From assembly GCA_023375785.1 (NCBI GenBank), contig SZWC01003629.1, forward strand, positions 103,637 to 167,636: DNA of 64,000 nucleotides, written 5' to 3'. Below, one piece after another: positions 26,162 to 34,728 of the stretch (its first letter is position 1; each line of letters opens with the position of its first letter). Origin of the DNA: Penium margaritaceum (Eukaryota; Streptophyta; Zygnematophyceae; Desmidiales; Peniaceae). The translations under genes were made by a program, and so were the position numbers. Below the pieces are notes generated by a model. That model was given only the letters and a program-made list of their open reading frames with translations, did no database searches and had not been told where the DNA came from.

Positions 26162-26934
26162 TTCTTCTTCTTTGGTGTGAGAGCCCGATAAACTTAAGTC
26201 AGCACTCTCACACAAGCAAGATTACAACCACCTTAGCAGTTCATATCAAGCTCAGTCTCAAGCGCACAGCTCAAACAAGAGACATAAAGTGAAGGAGTAG
26301 TTGAGACAATGGCAAGTACAAGGCATAAATAGCTCAGGAGTGCCTTTGGCAGCCGAAGCGCGCTCGACTTGGCTAAGCCGAAGCATGCGCGCCTCCGCCA
26401 ATGTCACTCCTTAATTTAAGGAGGTCATCCCCTCAATCAGGGAAGCCATCCCCTGATGCAAGGAACATCTTGCATCTTTCAATCCGACCGTTGGATCAGA
26501 CCAAAACTTGGATAGCTGACGGTTTGACACCTGCTCTTTCCATTGGTATGGTCAGATTGACAATCTGAATAGCCATCATCAGAAACCCAGGGGATTTATC
26601 CTTGAACAAGGAGAGTGCATGCCTGGTCTGTTGGACCGGAACCAGAGGACTTGCTCCACATGAGCAATGCATGCCTGGTCCGTCCACTTTTGGAGACTAG
26701 TGGCCAAGGGGCATTCAAAAAACAACAGAGCTGATTTGTTATGTATGGGGGATTGATGGAAGAAATTCAGGCTTGGTGTGTTGATATGTTCCTGCTGTTC
26801 GTAGTGGTGTTGGTAAACCATTATGGGGGAAGGTATGTGTACCAACATCAATGTGTGGGCGGAATTCGCCAAATCCAGCTCTATTCTTGCTGTTTGCATG
26901 TTCCGGGCATGGTTGTTCCACTAACTGGGTTGTG
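26162..26934. other. Spacer between satellite and Copia-A1, with palindromes
   Basis: No gene is supported. It contains a 9-bp perfect inverted repeat (GTGTGAGAG / CTCTCACAC, about 26175-26214) and a cluster of palindromes (separate entry). A stretch near 26360 (GCGCTCGACTTGGCTAAG) resembles part of the Copia-B LTR near 38680, so part may be an old LTR fragment. Confidence 0.5.
26407..26567. repeat. Cluster of four short palindromes
   Basis: Within 161 bases: CTCCTTAA-T-TTAAGGAG (26407-26423), GATGCAAG-6 nt-CTTGCATC (26455-26476), ATCCGAC-C-GTTGGAT (26482-26496, one G-T pair) and CAGATTG-A-CAATCTG (26553-26567). Three are perfect. The role is unknown. Confidence 0.7.
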
Positions 26935-26939
26935 GGTGC
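26935..26939. repeat. Left target-site duplication of Copia-A1 (GGTGC)
   Basis: GGTGC precedes the 5' LTR, and the same five bases follow the 3' LTR at 33177-33181. This fixes both ends of the insertion. Confidence 0.93.
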
Positions 26940-27110
26940 TGTTGAAATAGTATGCACCTTGTCCACTGCTTAGCTGGCTAGCTACACATACAGACAAGGC
27001 ATGCACTGCTCTATGGAGTATGTCCCCTTGGTCTGTTCTGAGATGGGCCAGGAATGCACTGCCCATAATGGGTATGTCCCCTGTGGCTCATATTCGGAAC
27101 CATACCTTTT

Positions 27111-27178
27111 TTGGCTTGGTTGATTAGGCACCGCAGTCTCAAACCAGAGGTCGCGGGTTCAAACCCCGCGACGGCCGC
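27111..27178 (+). promoter_or_regulatory. tRNA-like module with A box and B box in the 5' LTR
   Basis: TTGGCTTGGTTG (27111-27122) resembles a pol III A box. GGTTCAAACC (27156-27165) fits the B-box consensus and sits in a perfect 5-bp T-stem (GCGGG/CCCGC, 27153-27169). Spacing and order match the D-arm, anticodon-arm and T-arm of a tRNA. The 5' acceptor strand does not pair with the 3' strand (ACGGCCGC), so this is a tRNA-derived relic and not a working tRNA gene. The same module is in all four Copia-A LTRs. Confidence 0.65.
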
Positions 27179-27344
27179 AATTTTCTTTGTGGCCAAAACT
27201 GGGACAGGAAGCTTCTAGGAAGCTTACTAGAGCCTGCCTTGAGGATGACACTTGGCGGTCTAAGGACGCGCCAAGAAGGAATGTACGTTGAGGTTGGCTC
27301 CAGTGGAGCCACTACAAGCAGAAGCTTTAGCAAAGATCTGCAAG

Positions 27345-27352
27345 TATAAAAG
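27345..27352 (+). promoter_or_regulatory. TATA box of the Copia-A1 5' LTR
   Basis: TATAAAAG, repeated at 32938-32945 in the 3' LTR, lies about 250 bases before the LTR end. It would place a pol II start near 27375-27385 and so define U3/R. It is the only good TATA match in the LTR. Confidence 0.7.
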
Positions 27353-27595
27353 CCTGTACCTTGCATGCATCCATTTACAGTTCTTGCCTTTGAGACTCCT
27401 CACAGAGTGTCCAACCAAAGGTAGACACTAAAGACCAACATGCGGACTTCGTGAGGTTGCTAACCAAACGAACCTAATGTGTGGATCCTTCGTTCGAGGG
27501 TGATATGTTATCTTGGTTGCAATGCCAAGAGATGTTGGCGGCGTCCCATGTCGGGACCCGTTTTCTAGACCATTGCTATCCGGCGCATTGACAAA

Positions 27596-27610
27596 GGGTT
27601 ATGGGCCCAC
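27596..27610 (+). other. Primer-binding site complementary to the anticodon arm of initiator tRNA-Met
   Basis: GGGTTATGGGCCCAC begins two bases after the LTR. It is the exact complement of GUGGGCCCAUAACCC, the anticodon stem-loop of plant initiator tRNA-Met as I recall it. Priming by a tRNA half is established for Drosophila copia and Volvox Osser. Its use here is inferred from position and the 15/15 match. Confidence 0.82.
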
Positions 27611-28029
27611 ACTTCTGGTTCTAAGGCACGCTTCCAAGACCGACTAGCGCGTAGTCTTGCAGGGCGCACAGGTACAAAAGGGACACGACCATCGGATCGC
27701 TCCATCTGCTCCATCGGCTCCATCGGCTTCTTCAGGTAGGGTGCACGCACGTGGCGGGCTAGGGGACGAGGAATTGCTCTGTCCATGTTGGACAAGACCC
27801 TTGAGCCCCAACGGGATTAAGCTCTACCCCTTTTTTAGAAGGTAGTACGACCCCGAGCCTGTTCTCTCACGACAGCACCACCGCCTTAGGCGATCATCAG
27901 CGGGAGGGGTATGCAACGGAACCAACTGCACATTTGACAACGGTCGCAGTCAGCAGCCTCATCAGCCTCATCGGCCTCAACGAAGCAGAGTAGCAGCGAA
28001 GCAAAAAAGACGAGCAACCGCAAGAAATG

Positions 28030-28960
28030 GCGGATCCAGCTCCAGCCCGCCTTGAGGCGGGTATGTCCACATTCACGGAGATAGGTTTTCCCTTGTAAAA
28101 ATGGCAGTTTGAGATTGTCATGAACGTGCGTGGCTACCTCGACATCTTAAAAGAGACCAAGATAGCACCAGCCGATGCGACCGTGACGACGCATGCGGCT
28201 GACCTTGCAGCATGGACGATGAAGAAAAACATGGCTCTTGCCATTCTTGTGACGTCCATCAACAAGACTCAACACTCCCACATCACAGGATGCACGTTGG
28301 GTGCCGAGGCCTACGCAAAACTTGCACGCGTGCATCAGTCAAATGCCCTAGCAAACCGACTCTTCATCTTCCAACGGTTGATGTTGATGAGGGTGAGCGA
28401 AGGAGAATCGATACCCGCATTTTTGCAGTCGTTCAACAACGTAATGCAAGAGGTCCTGCAAATGGAATGGAATCTCGACTCCAACATGCCTGCCATGATC
28501 CTTCCAATGGCGCTGCCGGAAAGTTGGGGGTCCTTGATAACCGTATTTGGCGGTTAGAAGGAGGCAGATCTGACGTACGAGGCTGTCGCCGAACACGTCC
28601 GCAACGAGTCCATGCGACGCAGTGGCGTTGAGACAAACATCTCAGCCTATGCCTCTCAATTCCGTGGACAAAGTGCAAGCTCTCGCTCCAGTCAAGGCAA
28701 CAGCGGGAGCGGTGGCAGTGGAGGGAAAGGCAATGGTGGCGGGAAGCGTTCCAAGAAGCCCAACAACTGTCACAACTGTGGCAAGGCTGGGCACTGGGCT
28801 AGGGACTGTCGTAGTCCCAAGAGAGAAGGCGGGAACAAAGATGGAAAGGAGAAGAAGGAGCTTACCAACATGATGGCTAGGGGGCTGCCCATGAAGGGCG
28901 CAGCGATCCTTAGGCCCGGGGCATTCGCCCTTGACTCGGGCACCAACCACCACTCATAAA
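28030..28960 (+). other. Copia-A1 Gag region with zinc knuckle
   Basis: The Gag-like segment (LDILKETKI..., ARVHQSNALANRLFIFQRL, EGESIPAFLQSFNNVM) matches the UBN2-type copia Gag. A CCHC zinc knuckle, CHNCGKAGHWARDC, follows near 28770-28815, with Lys/Gly/Ser-rich flanks. Gag forms the particle and the knuckle binds RNA. Fossil; the reading frame is not whole. Confidence 0.88.
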
Positions 28961-30410
28961 AAGAGAAGGGTGGATTTATCTCCATGGCCGAATCTGTCAT
29001 GCGCATCAAGTGTGCAAACGGTGGCGTTGTCCAAGCCATGGGCAAAGGGGACAAGGTGATCACGTTCAACGTGAATGGTGCGGAGAAGGCAGTCAACCTT
29101 CAAAAGGTGGTGTACATGCCCTCCTTTGCAACCAACTTGCTTTCCGTCTCACAAATCACCGACAACAACATGATAGTGGTGTTCACCAACAAGAAAGCGG
29201 TGGCCCTAAAGAACGAGGACATCCAGATTTTGTACACCAAAGACGACCTCATGCTTCCAGTGCCAAGAGTCAATGGCCTCTACGTGCTTCAAAACAAAGT
29301 CACCAAGGCGTCGGATGAGGGACTCGCATGTGCCACCAAGACAGTGGCAGCGGAGCCGAAGGATGCACCACTGGCGATCGCTGCGGCCGCCACATCAACC
29401 AAGGACACAGATGTTGAGCTGTGGCACCGGCGATTTGGCCACGTGGCCAACAGCACGCTGCAAAAGATGCAAGAGCAAGAGGTAGTCCGCGGAATGGAAG
29501 GGTGCACCATGAAGCATGGCGAAGGGTGTACATTGTGTGAACCATGCCTCCAAGCGAAGGCAAAGAAGAAGCCGTTCGGGAGAGGAGGTCAACGAGCAGA
29601 GCACGTCTTGGAGCTGATACACAGTGACGTGTGTGGATCCTTTGCACACCGTCTAATGGAGGAAGCAAGTACTTCCTGACCTTTATTGATGACCACAGCC
29701 GCAAGTTGTGGATCTACTTCCTCAAAACAAAGGGAGAGGTCAAGGAGAAGCTCCTCGAGTTCGTCGCCATGGTGGAGCGGGAAACGTCCAAGAAGGTGAA
29801 GGCGCTCCGAAGTGACAACGGGGATGAGTACGAGGCATGCAAGCCTTGGCTCAAGCATCATGGCATCCGCCACGAGCAAACCACCCCTTACAATCCCGAA
29901 AGCAACGGCGTTGCCGAGAGGATGAACCAGATCCTACTCGGCATGGTGCGAAGCATGCTCTTCGATGCCAAGCTCCCACCTTGCTTTTGGGCTGAAGCAG
30001 CAACAACGGCTTGCTACCTCTTGAACCTCACACTAGCGACCGCCTTGCGGAAGCGTGGAAAGGAGCATGACAAGCAGCTAAAGACCCCACAGGAAGCATG
30101 GTCGGGAAAGAAACCCAACGCATCTCATCTGAAGGTGTTCGGGTCAACTGCATGGGTGAAGATCCTGTCGGGAGAAGGTGGAGGCAAGCTCGACGCACGC
30201 CCCAAGAAGTGCATCATGATTGGGTACGACACGTCACACAAAGCCTATCGGCTTTGGGACCAGGCAGCAACCAAGCTCGTGAGGAGCCGCGACGTCGTGT
30301 TTGACAAATACACCCTTGGAAAGGGAGAGCTGCTGGACCCGACCTTCACTCCCAAAGCGGGAGAATGGATAGTGTTGCTTGAGTCCGGAGACCAAGCACC
30401 CGACAACTAG
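28900..30410 (+). other. Copia-A1 protease and integrase region
   Basis: The protease active-site segment ALDSGTNHHS is near 28930. The GAG-pre-integrase zinc motif follows (LWHRRFGHVANSTLQ ... CEPCLQAKAK, about 29415-29570). The integrase core has the catalytic-type blocks LTFIDDHSRK, LRSDNGDEYE and TPYNPESNGVAERMN. It is typical copia. Fossil; not in one frame. Confidence 0.92.
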
Positions 30411-30416
30411 CTTGCC

Positions 30417-32460
30417 TTGCCAGCAGGTGGTGGGAATGGGAGAGTGGCTACGGAGGATGATGCAGCATCTGACATGGACGCGGATACTGAGGCATCCGTG
30501 GCTTCTGAGTCTGACTTGGAGTCTGACGACGAAGACGACAAACCACCACCTGTGGATGCACCAGCACCAAAGCAAGAAGCGACACCACTACCTTGGCGCA
30601 GTTTGCGACCAAAGAGAGCACCTTTGCGGTATGAGGATGTTTGGACCGGCCGTAGCTGGTCGTGCATGGCTCAGGGAGAGCCATCCACGGTGGTTGAGGC
30701 CATGAATGGCCCAGATGCGGCCAAGTGGAAGGAGGCAGTGGATAGCGACCTTGCATCCATTGCCGAGAACGGCAGGTGGGTGCTGGTGGATAGACCCGAC
30801 AAGGCCCACGTGGTGGGATCCAAGTGGGTCCTCTGAGTGAAAAAGAAGCAAGACGGCAGCATCGACAAGTTCAAGGCAAGGGTAGTGGCTAAGGGGTTCT
30901 CTCAACGCCCGGGCTCCGAGTACAATGAGACGTTCGTGCCCGTCGTGACCTTTGCCTCCATCCGCTCTTTCCTTGGCATTGCTGCCACAAAGAACTTGGA
31001 GATACACCAGATGGACGTCAAGACAGCTTTCCTTTATGGTAAGCTTGATAAGGAAGTGCTGATGGAGGTGCCCGAAGGAGTCGAAGCTCCCAAGGGCAAG
31101 GTGTGCAAGTTGGTGAAAGTGCTCTACGGGCTGAAACAGGCCCCAAGGATGTGGTACAAAGAGATGGACGGTTTCATGACCGGCCTCTCCTTTGCGCATT
31201 GCCAGAATGACCCGAGCATGTACGTNGACAGCTTTCCTTTATGGGAAGCTTGACAAGGAAGTGCTGATGGAGGTGCCCGAAGGAGTCGAAGCTCCCAAGG
31301 GCAAGGTGTGCAAGTTGGTGAAAGTGCTCTACGGGCTGAAACAGGCCCCAAGGATGTGGTACAAAGAGATGGACGGTTTCATGACCGGCCTCTCCTTTGC
31401 GCATTGCCAGAATGACCCGAGCATGTACGTGCGCGATGACGGGAGAGGGCTAATGCTGGTTGCGCTGTACGTGGATGATCTGATCATCTGCTTGTCTTCG
31501 GTCGAGCTGCTGGATGGGCTGAAGTGTAACCTCACCAAAAGGTTCAAGATGAAGGACATGGGTCCTCTCAAGTACTACCTTGGGATTGCCATCCACCGGA
31601 ACCGAGAAGCACGCACCATCGAACTCAACCAAACTAAATACACTAGTGAGGTGCTGAAGCGCTACCACATGGAAGACTGCAAACCTGTCAGCACCCGAAT
31701 GACAATCGACACAAAGCTGAAGGCCTCCATGTTGCCAAGCAATGAAGCAAAACAAAGGGAAATGCAAGACATCCCCTACCAGTCCGCCATGGGTAGCATC
31801 ATGTACGCCATGGTAGGGACTCGTCCGGACATCTGCTATGCTGTGGGACAAGTGAGCAAATTCGTGGCCAACCCTGGGGCACAACATTGGCAGGCAGTCA
31901 AGCGCATCTTGTGCTACGTGCAGAAGACACGTCACATGGGCCTCGTCCTTAGAGGCCAAGAAGGAATAGACCCCTTTCGTATGAAGTGCTACACCGACGC
32001 TGACTGGGGAGGAAATCTGGACGACAGGAAATCCACCTCTGGATACGTGTGCATCTTGAATGGCGCTGCCATCTCATGGGCCAGCAGGAAGGAGGATTGT
32101 GTTTCCGTGTCCACGGCTGAGGCAGAGTACGTTGCTTTGTCTGAGGTGTGCAAGGAGACTCAATGGCTCCGCAGCCTGCTTGGCGAAATGACAGTGCCAC
32201 AGAAGGACGCCACGATCGTACACGTGGACAACATGAGCGCCATCTCGATGGCTGAAGTCGAGATCATCTCATGGCGAACAAAGCACATCGACATACGTTA
32301 CCACTACTCACGTGACCTGGTCATGAAGAACGTGGTGGACTTGCAGCACTGCGGAACAAAGAGCATGCTTGCTGACTGCATGACCAAGCCGCTGGAGAGC
32401 GACTTGCATTATGCAGGCATTCATGGATTCGGCATGAGGAGTGCTGCAGAGGAAGGGTGA
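30417..32460 (+). other. Copia-A1 reverse transcriptase and RNase H region
   Basis: The RVT_2-type RT contains the copia blocks MDVKTAFLYGKLDKEV, LYGLKQAPRMWY and the catalytic LYVDDLIIC. RNase H follows with CYTDADWGGNLDDRKS and STAEAEYVALSE, and ends in LADCMTKPLESD. About 200 bp of RT sequence appears twice around the ambiguous base at 31226 (see findings). Fossil. Confidence 0.92.
31226..31226. other. Single-N assembly join with duplicated flanks
   Basis: The 204 bases at 31022-31225 are repeated almost exactly at 31227-31430. This fits two contig ends placed side by side without merging their overlap. Confidence 0.85.
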
Positions 32461-32521
32461 CCTCCAAGGCATTGATGGAGCCGAGCAAGGGACAAATGGA
32501 CAAAGGTCCGAGGGAGAGATT

Positions 32522-33176
32522 TGTTGAAATGGTATGCACCTTATCCACTGCCTAGCTGGCTAGATAAACACATACAGACAAGGCATGCACTGCTCTATGG
32601 AGTATGTCCCCTTGGTCTGTTCTGAGATGGGCCAGGAATGCACTGCCCATAATGGGTATGTTCCCTGTGGCTCATCATAGGAACCATACCTTTTTTGGCT
32701 TGGTTGATTAGGCACCGCAGTCTCAAACCAGAGGTCGCGGGTTCAAACCCCGCGACGGCTGCAATTTTCTTTGTGGCCAAAACTGGGACAGGAAGCTTCT
32801 AGGAAGCTTACTAGAGCCTGCCTTGAGGATGACACTTGGCGGTCTAAGGACCACCAAGTAGGAATGTACGTTGCGGTTGGCTCCAGTGGAGCCACTACAA
32901 GCAGAAGCTTTAGCAAAGCTCTGCAAGTATAAAAGCCTGTACCTTGCATGCATCCATTTACAGTTCTTGCCTTTGAGACTCCTCACAGAGTATCCAACCA
33001 AAGGTAGACACTAAAGACCAACATGCGGACTTCCTGAGGTTGCAAACCAAACGAACCTAAAGTGTGGATCCCTCGTTTGAGGGTGATATGTTATCTTGGT
33101 TGCAATACCAAGAGCGGTTGGTGGCCTCCCATGTCGGGACCCGTTTTCTAGACCGTTGCTATCCGGCGCATTGACA
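32522..33176 (+). repeat. 3' LTR of Copia-A1
   Basis: It is preceded by a purine-rich tract (GTCCGAGGGAGAGAT). The ends TGTTGAAATGG...CATTGACA match the 5' LTR. The A box (32695-32706), B box (32740-32749) and TATA box (32938-32945) are kept. GGTGC follows at 33177-33181. Confidence 0.94.
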
Positions 33177-33181
33177 GGTGC
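33177..33181. repeat. Right target-site duplication of Copia-A1 (GGTGC)
   Basis: Identical to 26935-26939. Confidence 0.93.
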
Positions 33182-34728
33182 AACCTGGGTCTTGTTTTAG
33201 ATGGGTCTTTAGAGTGTGGCAAGGGTAAGGGGGGTTCATCAAAAGCTACCAGTTTTGTTGTGTGAAAGTTTTCCTGGGAAGTGGAGGACAATGGGATTTT
33301 CTCCAGGCGACCGAGTATTACGGCTTGAAGGAAAGCCCTAGATAGGAGGTACCTAGCTGTTTGGTTTCTGTTGTGTGTGTTGTGTTCTTCCTGTGTTGTC
33401 TGTGTTTGGCTAAGGCCCTTCTGGATAGTCCATAGCCAAACCTGGTGTCTACATCTGGTGAGGAGTGTGATAAAACACCCTGTTTTGTGACTTTTCTTGT
33501 TCAGGAAGAGAACTTCCTGTGAAAATGATTTGAATGAGGGATACCAATTCTAAGACTTGAAACCTTGTTCATGTTGGTGGCTGTAGAAGGAAGGACCGTT
33601 AGTGTGGTGTGGCAGTTTGTAGGGGTAAAAGTCACGTGAGGGGTGAGAAAAACTTTCTGGTATTTTTGTGAATGGTGAAAACCAAAGGACCATGCTGGGA
33701 TCATGACCTTGTGTTTAAAAACCTGTTTTGGTCTTTTCATTGAGGGCAAATCATGTTGAGTTGGAATCAGTGGAAAATGAAGAAGAGATGTACAGAAAAT
33801 GAAATGATTGTCCACCTCTGAACCAAGCTCTGAATCACATGAAAGGCTACTTGCCCTTTTGGTAACTACAGAATGTACTGTGCCAACTCTGCTAGCTGCT
33901 TGAAATGGGCCCACTGGCCANNNNNNNNNNNNNNNNNNNNNNNNNNNNNNNNNNNNNNNNNNNNNNNNNNNNNNNNNNNNNNNNNNNNNNNNNNNNNNNN
34001 NNNNNNNNNNNNNNNNNNNNNNNNNNNNNNNNNNNNNNNNNNNNNNNNNNNNNNNNNNNNNNNNNNNNAAGGAAGGACCATTAGTGTGGTGCGGCAGTTT
34101 GTGGGGGTAAAAGTCCCGTGAGGGGTGAGAAAAACTCTCTGGTATTGTTGTGAATGGTGAAAACCAAAGGACCATGCTGGGATCATGACCTTGTGTTTAA
34201 AAACCTGTTTTGGTCTTTTCATTGAGGGCAAATCATGTTGAGTTGGAATCAGTGGAAAATGAAGAAGAGATGTACAGAAAATGAAATGATTGTCCACCTC
34301 TGAACCAAGCTCTGAATCACATGAAAGGCTACTTGCCCTTTTGGTAACTACAGAATGTACTGTGCCAACTCTGCTAGCTGCTTGAAATGGGCCCACTGGC
34401 CACGCTGAATGCAGGAAAAAACTAACGGACCATCTAGGACGTTGCTGACAGCTAGACATGCTAGGACATGAGGGTGGTCTACAGAGACATTGAAGTACGC
34501 ATAGGATCCATGGTAAATTATCTGGAATTTCTGTTGCAAGCCATGAGCTTGCAGATGAGCTGACATCTGTTGGTAACCATGGCAGTTGGCCGTTTATTCT
34601 GGCCAGCTGTGTGAAATTGTTATGCCTGCATGAGTCAGTTAAATGCAAAAGTTTGTTAGAAACCGGGGGATAGGTGATTTGAGATGCAGAGGGGGATTCC
34701 GGTGGGAGAGTTGTACCTGGAAGCGTGC
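33182..34728. other. Spacer and possible 3' region of the unknown gene, with an assembly gap
   Basis: No supported gene. TG-rich sequence lies around 33365-33420. A minus-strand frame at 34348-34566 (FQIIYHGSYAYFNVSVDHPH...) looks coding-like but lies beyond the stop of the neighbouring gene and is unexplained. The gap at 33921-34068 has duplicated flanks. Confidence 0.5.
33921..34068. other. Assembly gap (148 N) with duplicated flanks
   Basis: 33587-33920 is repeated nearly exactly at 34069-34402 (334 bases each). The true gap may be negative in length. Confidence 0.95.

Larger units (their letters stand above)
26940..27593 (+). repeat. 5' LTR of Copia-A1
   Basis: It starts TGTTGAAATAG and ends GCATTGACA. 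It shares its whole length with 32522-33176. It contains the tRNA-like module, an AAGCTTCTAGGAAGCTT inverted repeat near 27210 and a TATA box. The boundary is confirmed by the target duplication and by the adjacent PBS. Confidence 0.94.
26940..33176 (+). mobile_element. Copia-A1, Ty1/copia LTR retrotransposon, nearly full structure
   Basis: The element is bounded by 654-655-bp LTRs (TGTTGAAAT...CATTGACA) and a GGTGC duplication. Order inside is PBS, Gag, zinc knuckle, protease, GAG-pre-integrase, integrase, RT, RNase H and polypurine tract. Having integrase before RT marks Ty1/copia. The LTRs differ by about 4-5% by eye, making this the youngest LTR element here. It has all parts but is broken, with only a handful of breaks. 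It is the same family as Copia-A2 at 45839-51836. A single ambiguous base at 31226 marks an assembly join inside it. It sits between the satellite array and the unknown host gene. Confidence 0.95.

Noticed and set aside
27111-27178. Functional tRNA gene
   Set aside because: The T-arm is excellent, but the acceptor strands do not pair and the anticodon stem is poor. Presence in every Copia-A LTR marks it as part of the element.
31022-31430. A real tandem duplication inside the Copia-A1 reverse transcriptase
   Set aside because: The copies meet at a single N and the same pattern occurs at both other gaps, so an assembly artefact is more likely.
34348-34566. Separate small protein gene on the minus strand
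   Set aside because: Composition is coding-like, but it lies beyond the stop of the neighbouring gene, partly within the gap-flank duplication, with no start context or domain. It is mentioned only as unexplained.
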